Assembly (NCBI GenBank): GCA_030077755.1
Contig: JAQJZZ010000014.1
Span: 186,001 to 250,000 of the forward strand
Source: Filosporella fistucella
Lineage: Eukaryota; Ascomycota; Leotiomycetes; Helotiales
Length of the DNA stretch: 64,000 nt
Reading direction: 5' to 3'
Under the pieces are notes generated by a model. That model worked only from the letters and a program-made list of their open reading frames with translations, had not been told where the DNA came from and did no database searches. Positions 40,416 through 52,400 of this stretch are shown here, piece by piece. Positions within the stretch are counted from its first letter, which is position 1, and every line of letters starts with the position of its first letter. The position numbers were made by a program, and so were the translations under genes.

Positions 40416-42631
40416 ATGGCAGGTCGATCTACAAAAAATAAGCGTCAAATCGATGCTGTTGAAGACACAATGTCATCCGAACCGATAGCAAAACGCAAGA
40501 TTGAAACTCGAGCTCGCAAGGGGAATGCTACATCACGAGATGAGCAAAGCAAATCGGCAGTGACTACTGTCAATCAGGATGGGGCTGAAATAGATAATTC
40601 TCCAACAACAACAAATGAGGCCAATAATCAGAACCATGTGTGCATCAATATATTCCGATCGCCCTTTCACCATCAACCAGGAGCTATTCCTAAATATCAA
40701 TCCAGTCTAGGAGACTCTCTTGGCAATACCTTTCGTCCCATAGGTAATCGCAATGCCTATGACTTATCAGGAGATGAGATAGATCAACTGCCTCTCCCGG
40801 CTGATGACATATACTACACACGAATGGTCCATCCAGCAGCTCCTGAACCACCACAATTTATAGACCTGGAAGGGCCTATGGTCAACAAAAGCATGTTAAA
40901 GCACACAAAAGGCTTCCCAAGGTTCCTGGGCGGAGACGTATACATCGAACTGGTAGCTGGCAATGGTGGACATAGTTACAAGCTGCACTCGAAAGTCCTT
41001 CGCAAATACTCTGTTTTCTTCTTGGAGCACGATGATCTTCATTTCCAGGATCTGGATGAGGGAGTCTGTACAATGCTTGCCAATTCAACCAATGTTCGCC
41101 AGAGATACGAGCTTTCCACCTACGACCCTCAGAGAAAGACTCACATTCTTGCCCGAAGTGTATGCTATCTGCTTGTTCTCCTTGGGTATTAAAGTGCTAA
41201 CTATCGAAGTTTTTGGTACAATCAAAAGCACCTGTGCCAGATAAATTTGCAGTCCAACTGACTTCTACCCTCGTCCCCGTGCCGTCCAACGAAACACTAA
41301 AAGCTTATGAAAATCTCTTCCGTATGCTCTACGGCCAAGAACCAGATATCAGCACAGAAGATTTCAGTCTCGCCGTCGCCCAGGTGGATTGCATAATGCA
41401 GGTAAGTGCGACTATGAACGGACCGGTTGTGTCCATGTCGAGTGACTTATGGTATACTGATGCCCGATGTTGTGGCAATCAAATAACTACTTAGGGTATG
41501 CTAATGCTGATGTTGGATTCTAGCTAGCATTAGCATATGGTTGTAGATTGAAAGTAATCCCATACTTGAGGGAAGCATTAGAACAATTTTCCGGAGATCT
41601 TTATCACGCAATAATAGAAGACCCACCACGCTGGGCACGTATTTCCATGTTTCTGGAATCCAGTGCCATATACAAAGAGTCAATGATTCATTTGATGGGG
41701 TTATACATGGACCCTGCCGAGTCTGTCTGGAAACCAATATCAGTCGGTAAGTAACTGTATCACTTTCATGCCCAGTATCCTAGGAAACCTCGACGCCACG
41801 GTTCCCACAAAGCGGATCATCAACATGTTAATTGGTGAAACCTGACACTTTCCCAGTACCATGGAATACCGGAACTGAGGTAATGGCTTTGGTTCAACAC
41901 AAAGTGGACAGACTTGTAGAGCTGCAAGGTCGAATCGAAAGAGAGATATTTGCGTTTGCAGAGGAGCTCGACAAGGAACACGTACTACTCGACCTCAAAG
42001 ATATACCAACAACATTCGATCGTTGGTTCACTGTGCAACTGTTTAAGAATTGGCTCGAGCGCGCACTGGGGCAAGTTTCCAAGCCGAAAAAGCCATTCAC
42101 GGCAACAAAAGCCAAGGTGTTTCAAACTATCGACACAGGTGGGGATGCATATCTGACGATGGCGGAGGTCCTGGAGGCATTCGATGAGTTACGGCCGAAG
42201 GAGGGAATGCCGCCGTTTGATCAAGAGAAAGTTCAGAAGCAGTTGAACGAACTCAAAAATCTTGCAAAGTCAAAGGCTGCTCCTCTACTTGTTAATAAGT
42301 CAAAGGTGTCGCCAAGGAAGATGGGCGTCAAGTACTTTCCTTACTTGACCTGCTTAGAGATGGAAGATAGTGAAATACCTTGGTAAGTAACAACTTCCGG
42401 ATTCTCATCGACATTAAGTCGTTACGGCAACTTTCCGGCGGGCAATTTCCACTCCAGGGAATTCTGGCGATTTCCTGCATGACCCTTTCCACAGATTTGA
42501 CTAACTCAATAAACAGGAATTCTTGGGTTATTTTTAGAGAGGAAGTTGCTGCGGAAGGCTGTTTCTTGCCCTGTCATTGTACTCACGAACGGGCAGCCAA
42601 GAACACCCTCCCAATATTTGCGCTGCATTGA
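40416..42631 (+). CDS. BTB/POZ domain protein
   Basis: Five exons: 40416-41159, 41210-41401, 41524-41746, 41857-42382, 42517-42631; 599 residues. All introns are GT-AG; the first (50 nt, GTATGC donor) has a clear GCTAAC branch site. The N-terminus is basic and polar (residues 1-45, RKIETRARKGNATSR-like, probable nuclear signal), then disordered. The BTB signature begins at residue ~171: FLGGDVYIELVAGNGGHSYK, followed by LHSKVLRKYSVFFLEH. After a gap in the domain caused by a linker, YENLFRMLYGQEPDISTEDF continues the BTB C-terminal helices. The C-terminal ~250 residues are helical and charged, without a recognised domain. BTB proteins dimerise and often recruit Cul3. A longer N-terminus from an upstream exon at 39881 is possible. 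Confidence 0.82.
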
Positions 42632-42902
42632 TGTGGATTGATAGGCTTCAGGATAGAAGGCCGAGCCGACTTTGCTGACAATGGCAGCTCGTTGGGTTGT
42701 GACATAATAGAGGGCGTGAACATTGGGCAATCCCTTCGACCAATATCAGCAGTTTTCACATTCTTTCATGAAATCAGAGGCGATACTTGTACATAGTAAA
42801 AAAATTAATCGATTTACTTTTCACAACGCCGCCCATATGCAATATCAGCCCAGACGCCGTGCTAAATGACACCATCCAGCCTCCCCAGATTGATATATCC
42901 CT

Positions 42903-44095
42903 CTATTTGATTGCCGGCCCAAATAAATCCTCTGTCTCTTTTGCTGATTTTTCCCTCTCTAGCTTCCGCTTCTTGATTATCTTCTCGTCATCTGCTCCAA
43001 CCCCTTCTCTCTTTGCCCGCTGAAGATTAGCCAAGTCAATCTTTTCAGGGTTTCGACATTTCTTCAACTTCTTGCCAATGGCCTGTGCCTCTTTCCTTTC
43101 TTTCAAAGCATCTGCTTCTGATTGAACAGGTGGGACGGCTCTCAGCATATCAGCGCATTTCTCCAATGCATTTAGAACCTTCTTCTGCATGTCTCCACTT
43201 CCAGCAGGAAATTTGGCTTTGATATACCATTCCAGGAGTCCTCGGTCTGCAATCATCAGAGCGGCCATCATGATCTGACTTGGCGTGAAGTGGAAATAGA
43301 CGTCGGTCAAAGCAGCACTGCTCTTTAGATACTCTCTCGCTTTTCCATGTGCTTCCTTCACCTTTCTCTCCATGTTGTGTGGTTTATCCCCGACATCTCC
43401 CTTCCCATCCGGAAGGATAGGTACGCCTCCCCTGGCTAAAGCTTGCAATTCCATTACTGCTCCCTCCAAAGCCCTAAATGGATGACGGACATCAAACATG
43501 AATCTCAGTCCTTGTGTAAGCAGGAATTCCAGCGCAAGAACATCTTCAGGCTTTGTCTTTCCGATGGCATCTGCAAATTTGGTGAGGCGGAAGTAGTGAT
43601 TCTCGGTTTTGGTGGCGAAGAAGAGGGCGGTTTTGATAATGTCTGCGGGGTGGTAGGTCATGGCCGAGTTGGTAGTGTAGAAGCGCTTTATATATTGAAT
43701 AGCTGTAGCCTATACATTGGAAACATATTAGTGCTATGTCCTTTAATTCTCGGGTCTAACAAAGGAAGGGTGCGGGATACCTTCACATCTGTCGGCAGAT
43801 TCAAATGATCTCCCAAGCTTAACGTCTGCTTGCAATAATATGCAACGAGCTTTACCTCCTCCTCTACCGTCAGGCAATCGATCTTCCCCTCTGGAACATT
43901 AATCGCGCCACCATTCTCAGCTTCGCTCGTGTCTGCGGAGGAAATATTTCGAGCTTCTCGAGCGCGACGAACAGCTTCCCGGACGCGGTCGCCAGCTATC
44001 TGGTTGGTGGTTTCGCGGAGAGATTGGAGTGCTTGCGGGGTGTAAGACCAGAACCGGTATTGGGTCGAAGTACGATAGCGCTCGTCTTCAGACAT
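42903..44095 (-). CDS. Cyclin H homologue (Ccl1/Mcs2), TFIIH kinase subunit
   Basis: Exons 43781-44095 and 42903-43709 with a 71-nt intron (GTATCC donor, GTATAG acceptor); 373 residues. Cyclin partner of the Kin28/Cdk7 kinase in TFIIH, which phosphorylates the RNA polymerase II C-terminal domain and activates CDKs. The N-terminus MSEDERYRTSTQYRFWSYTP matches the cyclin H opening (YRxSTQYRxWxFT). First cyclin fold: CLTVEEEVKLVAYYCKQTL, then TAIQYIKRFYTTNSAMTYHP, IIKTALFFATKTENHYFRL (the conserved lysine and glutamate for CDK contact). Second fold: VLALEFLLTQGLRFMFDVRHP and FTPSQIMMAALMIADRG. The C-terminus is Lys/Glu-rich. Nuclear. Confidence 0.92.
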
Positions 44096-45894
44096 TATGG
44101 CTGGTTGCAGATCAAATTGCACTGAACAGAAATTAAGCTCTTGTTCGAATCGAGATCCGGCCCAGGTACTGTAGTTGAGAATTTGGCGCCTGAGGTTGAC
44201 CACCCGAATAGTTTCACCTTATCTCTACTTTTTCCCTCATGTTCAAACAACAAATTTCTTACAAATCGGTGGGCGGCCGCATTTTAGTGACCATAGAAGA
44301 TGGTCCTTGGTTGGGTCAAAAGTGAAGGAAAGGAAAGTGAAGCAACCCGAACAAAAGCAATGAAATTAACCACCGAATTGACTAGCAGAAAATCGCCGCT
44401 GGGGATATTCCAATCTTCTCCCTGTTTCAAATTGAATGCTGGGAGTTTTGTTATTCTGGTATCTTCTGCATATAACTTTAGACGTGTGATTCATAGTTCT
44501 CTCTTTTTTGGCTTTTTATTTCAATTTGAGAGTAGGGGTCAGGGGAGGAAGCTGGAAATTGACATTGCAGACATTTTGATTGTCGATATCTGACACCAAT
44601 GTTTGCATTTACGCCCTCTACACGTCAAGCATATCTGAAGCCTACGCTTCTATCTAGTTCTGAAAGAAGTTTTCTTGCATTCAAACATCAATCCCGAGGA
44701 AAGGATTTTTAAGCAACACAAGCTTGCAGCTGTGTGTTCATATCCTTTGTTACATTATCTCCATTTCTCGTTCAGTACCTCCAAGACCAGCGAACCCCAC
44801 AAGTTGACCTACCGGGTACTATTTGCTAATGTTGAGTTTGTCTGATCGAAGTGATTGGACACAGGTATGGCTATGACGAACATGATAGGCGGCGAAAGGC
44901 AACGACAAAGAACAGAATGAAAATTAGAAATATACAGGATATATTCTTAAGGCAAGCAAAATACCCCCAATAAACGTCAGTATCATCGGGGTAGTTGATT
45001 CCAAGGAGCGTACGGAGGTAGTATACCAGTAGACAAGAAAGCTCCATCTTGAAGTTGTTGGAATGAGAGCCACCCAGTAACTCCCAGCCACGAGCATCTC
45101 CAAGTCCAAATATGGGTTTATTCCATGCGATGTGCAATATATTTCCACCTCAAGCCTGGCCATGCGTCAGAGCCGTTGAAGTGCGGGAACCAATAAAGAC
45201 GAGAGGGTTTGTCACTGTGGCTTGACGACATACTGGGGGAATGTACAGATAATACAGGAGCTGGCATCGTTCTAAATTTGATTGTCCTGACTGTTCTTGC
45301 CCTGTCACGGATGCATTCGAATCAGTTTGCAAGAAAAGCTCTGTTCTCACTAGAATCCTTAGAATTGTTACTCGACTTCAAATCATGGGTATCGGGCAAC
45401 TCTCCATTTCAGACTAGAAAACGCTGTGAAGATGGATTGACTGTTCAAGGGGACTGAGATCCTTGTTCAGCATCTAAGACAAGAAGTTTGTCCATGTCAT
45501 GGATGAAGACAACAATTAGAGCTGCATCATTACCAAGGCACATTTCAAGTCAGGGAAGGTACTTCAGAGTGAAATGCTTGCCACAATAGAAGTGGTGCTT
45601 ATGTTACACAAACTGGAGGCTGAATGACAAAGCATTGCAACTGATGCAAATTGGCCCCAAAAAAGTAATGCAGATAACCACTTTCATGCCAGGCTCCATG
45701 ATCGAGGTTCATAGGAGTATACGTCCTATCATCGACGTAGAGAAGCCGATCCTATTTCAGCAATGGCCAACAGTGTTTTCAAAGGCCGGAATGCTTTTTA
45801 TACCCACCATTGGAGTCTGTCTCAATTAGGGTTGATGGGGAATCAATTGTCTATGCAATAAAAATGCGAGGTGAACAAGGTAGACGTGCGGCAA
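44096..45894. other. Intergenic, 1.8 kb, with unexplained open frames
   Basis: Lies between the cyclin H start and the NRDE2 stop. Two overlapping minus-strand frames, 44871-45137 and 44924-45163, encode protein-like sequence with a hydrophobic C-terminal segment (CIFLIFILFFVVAFRRLS) but no recognised domain; they could be exons of a small gene or a remnant. Frames on the plus strand (45209-45457, 45635-45829) look random. Confidence 0.4.
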
Positions 45895-48800
45895 TCAATC
45901 CTGCCGATAGTCTATCCTCCTCTTCTTGATCTTTCTATCCTCCACTTCTTTAATCTCATCAAACCTGTCCTCAAGATCAACATGCACCCTCAACTCCTTT
46001 TCGCCCAGAACTCGCCATGCACTCTTCAACTCTGCAAAAGGCATCGAGTCGTTTAGGTGCTTAAAACCTAGCAAATACAGATCTTTCGCCCAGGGACAGG
46101 CACGTAGTGCTCTGAACCATATCTCTGATGCTTTGGGACGAAACTGTGGAGTTTGCAAAGTGTACAGGAAGTAAAGTTTCCATAATCCAGGCGAATATTT
46201 TGAGGCTGGGACGGCAAGAGCATTCTCAAATGCTGCTTTCACAGAATGGATTGTTCCATGCTGAATTTCATGATAGATGGCGAACAGCCGAGATGTCAGA
46301 GTATCGTTGGACGCTATGAGAATATTTGAGAGTAATATGTTTCGAACACGGTTATCGACTCGTAAGCGTGATTCATTCCAGGCGTACAAAGAAAGGAACG
46401 TAGTGTTCTGAGGGAAGAACTTGAGAAATTCTGCCAACTGGTCGCGGATCAGTGCAGGTCTGAATGGGCCATGTTGGATATGATGAACAAGAAGGCGTGC
46501 TGCGGATTGAAGACACAGTTCGTGTGAAATCTTTTGGCGTTTTTCATCTAGCACTATTGAAAAAGACCGGAAAATCTCAAGAGCTGCATCGATGCTCCCT
46601 TGTGATACCGATATGGTCTCTTTCGTAGGCTCGGGGGCTAAATATTCAAGCAAAGCCAAACCTCAAACGGTCAGCTTACAGCATTGGCACAGGGGGGTGC
46701 ACTTACATTCAGAGTATACGACAGCAAGACCAGAGTTTCCGGACGAGATTTGGAAATCTCGATTGGATGCAAGATGCTGCCGACTTCTCATGATCGCCAC
46801 TGGAGACAAGGTAGCAGTAGCATTTGGAATACCATCAGGAATGCAAAGCAGAGTCTGCAAGGCAGAACTATTGTTCAAGTCCTCTATTAAACACCATACC
46901 CAATTCTGCCATAAGTTGATAGAACGAGAATCATTCTCTGTCTCGAGTTTGGAATGATTCAAGCTCAGGGCTGCTGAAAAAACACCACTTGCAGCGTCCT
47001 TATTCCCTCGTGACCACTCTATCATTGCATAGGCATTATAAAGTGGCAGGCTAGAAGGATGCTGCTTCAATATGGATTTAGCAACCTTTTTTATGTTGTC
47101 AGGTTCATTCATATATTCAAAAGCTAAATAGTATTCGGCAAGATCTTCACGGAAATGGGCGTATGTCAGTTGTTTGAGCGTATTCCGCATCCAAGTGAAA
47201 GGAACCGGGCCATTGTCGCCACCATATATCTCTTTCCAGCGTTTCATTTGCAGTTGTGACTGGCTCCCGAATCGTGAGCGAGGCGACGGCGCGATATTCG
47301 AGAATGGTAACTGCAATGCAATGTCCTTCCTACCAATATCGTTTTCCCCTTCAATAGCGGAGAAGAAATCTTGCTGGATCCATTTATCTCGTATTTCCAG
47401 AAAGTGATTTGCTATGAAAGGGTCTAAAGACCATTTTCGCGATGTATCAAAATCATCAGAAGGCAGCGCTGGAAGACGACAAAATAGTAAGAATCCATCA
47501 ATGCACAGTCTCTCAACCGTTTTGGATGCAGGTAGTAATATCAGGAGATCTTCGATATCAGAGAAGAGGATTACTCTATATGGATCGTCCTCTGCAACTT
47601 CATCCATGGTCCTTGCTGGAAGCCGGGATATCCTTGACCGTTTGACTTCAGCGAGAGTCCATGTCGTGAATACCTCTGATATATTTAAGGAACCGTTAGT
47701 CTCATCATTAAGACCATCAGGAACCAGTGTTGAGTCTCTGTTCTTCTCAAAGTAGCTCCACCCTAGAGCTCCATCCTCACCGATACGTGCACACTCACTT
47801 TCCCAAAAATCCTTGAACATCTCGCCACAAGTCTCCTGGGTAAGTGTGTCCGTTGGCGCGAAAAAGTTGAGTTCTAGGAATCCTTGCCACGTTGCCAAAG
47901 CTAACTCGGCATAGCCTGATTCTCGAACGAAGAGGGTGAATCTCAGGACAACGTAGATTATCTGTTGGTAGATATTGTCTGAGCATTGGCCTCCCGAACA
48001 ACTGCAGGTTTTAAGGAGCAGTTTGAGTCTTTGAATGAAGATTTCTTTAACGTCTTCGTACCGGAATGTCTGGAGTGTTGACATTTTGAAGTTCAAATAG
48101 CTGGTCCAAAGTAACAAACTGTCTATATTGTCCTTGGAGATGTGTTCCCACCGGTCTGATTGAACCTTTAACTCCCAGATTTTCGAGCCTTCGCTCATTA
48201 AGCCTAGTAGCAGGCTCTCGCGGTCACCCAACGCTTCGATTTTCTCCAGAGCTTTCTCATACATGTGAATCTTGATATCCGCAGTGCTCCTCACCTCAGC
48301 ATTCGTGATTCGCCGATTATTATCTCCTTCTCGGATCAAGACATCCTGGTAATTGATGAGTTCGAGCCAAGCATCGACATCAAGAGGAAAGTTTTCTACT
48401 CTTCTGGAAAGCTCTATGTTCTTCTTCCGAATAGAAGCATCAAATTTTATTCTTCGTCCTGCGTCTGATCCAGATGAGTCACTCTCTGTGGCGAACTGAA
48501 GATCGGGATCTTGGGGCTGGTCAATAACCCTTTTCTTCCCGTATATTGATCGGTAATCTCGCTCATCTGCGCTGGAGTCGGAGAGGTCGTTGGCTTGCGT
48601 TCCGTGCCGCTTCCGTTTCCTTTCTCTTGAACTTTGTAGTGGTACATAGTCTGCATCATTTGATTGACTCTCGATAAGAGACTCGGGTCGGATCTTCAAT
48701 AGACGGGGTTTCTCTCTCTCGATTCTGGAAAACATATACTTCTCACGAGAGTTAAGCTTAATATTCTTCGAATTCTTGAAAATAATGGTTTTGCCATCTT

Positions 48801-49200
48801 CGTGGTTCCTGTCTATTCTGACATCTGTAGATGCTCCCAAAACATAACCAGCTCCATAGCGGCGGAATGGCGGGACGCTGTATCGATGAATACTTCCGTA
48901 CTCGATATTCTTCACGTCGCCTTTTCTGTCAACGACGAACAACTCGGAAGGTTCATACTTCTGCTGAGGAGGTGCAGCTTCAGCAACACGCGCAGGAGGT
49001 TTTTCTTTGCTTCTTGACCGATGGCGTGAGTGTTTTCCGTGGTGATGGCGCTTCTCTTTCTTCTCGTCCCATTTTATGTGCTGGTTTCTGCTTTCAGCCG
49101 CATCATCAGATTTCAGGGTCCCATGTCCAAGGCTTGATGATACTGGTTTTAGGTTGAAGGACGCAAACTTTGGAATATTCCTCGACGTCTTATCTGTCAT
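45895..49200 (-). CDS. nrde2: NRDE2-family RNA surveillance protein
   Basis: Exons 46707-49200 and 45895-46661 with a 45-nt intron (GTAAGT donor, TTTGAG acceptor); 1086 residues. Start ATG at 49198-49200 (MTDKTSRNIPKFASFNLKPV). NRDE2 binds Mtr4 and the spliceosome, tuning exosome recruitment, RNA decay and in some species nuclear RNAi; nuclear. The N-terminus is Lys/Arg/His/Ser-rich (KKEKRHHHGKHSRHRSRSKE). FVVDRKGDVKNIEYGSIHRY is the Mtr4-contact-like region typical of the family. The NRDE-2 HAT/TPR-like repeats begin near residue 290: NFPLDVDAWLELINYQDVLI, and continue as helical pairs to the C-terminus, where SPGLWKLYFLYTL and SEIWFRALRACPWAKDLYLL are HAT repeats. Full length and intact. 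It diverges from UTP10 across 278 bp. Confidence 0.92.
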
Positions 49201-49478
49201 ATTTCCACCAAGTAGAGAGTTTGGGAGTGTCGTCGTGTATCGTACGGCATGGTGGAAAGTTATAGATGCCCGCGAAGTGAACTTGATACTCAAAAGTCAC
49301 AGGTTGAAGTTGAGAGCTGTCACGTGGTGAAATCTTGGCATCCAGCCTCGCACTAATCGCAGCCGAACTTTATTTTATGTGGGTCCGAGAACTTTTGCAA
49401 AAAGTTGTCTTGCACGATAAGAGATCCGACTACAATTTTCAAGATATGGAGTAAAGGCGTATTTGCACCACCTTCACA
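49201..49478. promoter_or_regulatory. Compact divergent promoter, NRDE2 / UTP10
   Basis: The starts of two nuclear RNA-processing genes are 278 bp apart. It contains TCACGTGG with the CACGTG core at 49320-49325, near the centre, a bHLH or Cbf1-type site. No other gene fits. Confidence 0.5.
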
Positions 49479-52400
49479 ATGTCCACATCCTTGACAGCGC
49501 AGCTGTCAAAGATTGCAGCCAGTTCCGAGAGCTCATTAAATTTGAAAGCACAAAAGTCCAAGCATTCGAAAAGTTTACTCTTCGACCCTCGAACCGCCGC
49601 CTCTCAAAGCTTCGAGACCATTTACACATTGTGTCATGAGGGGTTCCAAGAATTATGCTTATTAGACGGAAGATTCTTAGAATTTCAGAGGGATGTATTC
49701 AGCGACCAAAGTCGAGAGCAGGATCGAATGCAAATGAGTGCCACCGAAAATGCAGAGCTTGACAAGAGACTGGAGTCATTTCTGGGATTGGTTGGCGGAA
49801 GACTTCGATTGAGCCCGGGATTGAAAGCGGTCGAATGGCTGGTGCGGAGATTTAGGTCAGTGCCTTTGCGATAGAGACCTAATACCTCAGCTAATAGTTC
49901 TCCCAGAATCCACGAGTTCAATACCTCGTTCCTACTTATGACTTTCCTACCTTATCACACACTTCCTATGTTCACGACATTACTATCTATATTGCCAGAA
50001 AATATCCCACTCGAGTACAAATTCCTACAACCATACATACGATCCTTGACCCTACCCCCGAGACAAACGATTGTCCAAACTGCCACCAATAATAGCTCTT
50101 TCGCCTCCGCCCTAAATAATTACATTTTGCGGATATGCCGGGCGCGTCAGCATTATTCAGCACTTTTAGCTTTTTGGGCTGGAATTATGACAGAAGCTGT
50201 TGGTGGGATGCTTGAAAAAGCTCGTTCAGGTCGGAAAGCCGTTCAGCAGCAGAACGAACAAGATGTGATCTTGAGATTACTTCCAACCTTAAATCAAGGT
50301 CTGGCGATGAAAAAGGTTCCTGAACTGCGTGTCGGATGCTACATGCTTCTTTCCGTAATTGCTTCTAAAGGAGGCTTGGACGACAAACTTTTAACAGCTA
50401 TGATGGAAGCTGTAGTTCTTGGTTGGACTTCAGAGACAACAGTTCCTGGCTTAGTATGTTTGGCCGTGCTAGCCCAGCATCGAGTCGGGCTGCAGCTCAC
50501 AAAGCGACTCGCAAAGGAGTTGATGAAGGTACCCAATCTTGCTGAACTTCTTGTCGAATTCTCGAAGCAGAGACGAGTAGACAGGTTGGCCCACGGTTTG
50601 TGTCTTACTATTTTGGACCGAATCAGGAGAAGCACAGACACAAGTGGACTTTCGATAGTCCATGAGCTGATCGAGCATCAGATTTTAAGTGATATCCAAA
50701 GCACAGTCCTTATTAAAGACTTGATATCAGTTGCGTATCATATTGATGATAGCTCTGAGCTTAATAAAGATGCACGGCTTGCTCTGGCATCGACATTAGC
50801 AACGCTGACTCAATCAACGGGACGTATCGCCTCTGTGGCTCGACTGGCATTAGAAGACACCGACATCGACTTGGACGAATTGGAGATGAAATTACAAACA
50901 GTAATTCGCCCCGCGCTCGTCGCACCCGCAGAAGATCTTGAGATGGAAGATTCGGACCCAGTCGCAACGACCATAAATAACGATTTCGAAGCACTCATTC
51001 AGCAATTACCAAAAAAGACCGTGAACGAATTATCGTTCTTAAGTCACGAGCCCTCCCATATCTACTCAGACCTATGTCAAGCTTTTCTGGCAGCAGTGGC
51101 CAGCAAAAGCTATTTGGACTCGTTTGACGACGCACCGATCCTTCGTCGGGAGTCTGCAGTAGATGATACACTCTATCTCAGCTTCTACATGAGATTATGG
51201 TGTGGTCCCCATCCAGTCATTGCCAGAGTAGCCGCCCTTCAAATGGTTTCACGCTATCTCTCTAGCACTGGTCAATCCACTCTCGACTTTCAAGCCGTTC
51301 TGCCTTATGCGATATCTGCTCTTGCCGACCCCGCTGGAAAGGTTCGCCGTGCAGCAGCAGAGGTTGTCATTGCTGTCAACAAGCTCTACCCTGCTGGCTC
51401 GGACCTAAAGAAGAAGAGCAAACAGCTTCGAAGATGGGCATCCGAGGATCTTTACGGACCTGGCACATCGACGCAGAGTTTGTTATGGTTGTCACCTGAC
51501 GTTTCTGCTCGATTTTTGAGCGAGGTCGTAATTCCAGCCCTGGAAGAATGTATTCTTGATCGAAAACATATTGAGTCGGTCTTTGACAAGTCCTGGAATG
51601 GCCCCAAAAAGCCCGAAGCCTCCAAGAAACAAGAAATTGGACGACTTCCACAAACCAACCGATCATCAATATTGTCGTTTCTCGCAAGCCATGTGATCAA
51701 TACGCCAATATTCCTCGTGAAACTGAGACTTCTTACCTCACTCAATGAAGTGCGAAGTATTGCTGGTGTTTCTCGTACAAAATTTCTCCTACCAATTCTC
51801 AAACAGTGGACATCATTGAGTGCTACCGAAATTGCGAGGATTTGCCAAGAAGATACTCTCAAGTGTGAAGAAATGGACGACCAAACTCTAACTATAATAA
51901 CTTCCAACGACAAAGACGGCCTTCAATTTTTGATGAGCATTGTAAGTGGTGGGGTTGCGATCGGTAGACCCTTGCTTCTTAAGGCAGCTTTCAAGAGGCT
52001 CAGGGCAATCTGGACGTCTCTCAAGGAGGAATTTTGTCTTAGCACCGCTCAGATACTGATGGAGTCTGCCCAATCTTCGTCGGACAGCTTTGAGAATGAC
52101 GCTGAATCCGCCTCAGATGGATCATCCGATTTCTTGAAGAGTGTACCACTCCCAACCAGCGTTCTGCTTTCTTTCCTTGACCAGCTGCCCACTGCTGCAC
52201 TTCTGGCTGACAAGGCACCCGCTACAAAAAGACGAAGAACCAGCCATGGTGAGGTAGCAAGAACGCCCATACAGGACTCTAAACAGCTCACTGCTGCTAT
52301 ACGAAAAGTTACATTTGTACTTCAAATAATTGACAGTTCGGACGCCGCTACCCACCCGGAGCTTCTCAGAGGTCTTTTCAATACACTAGCAGAATTACAG

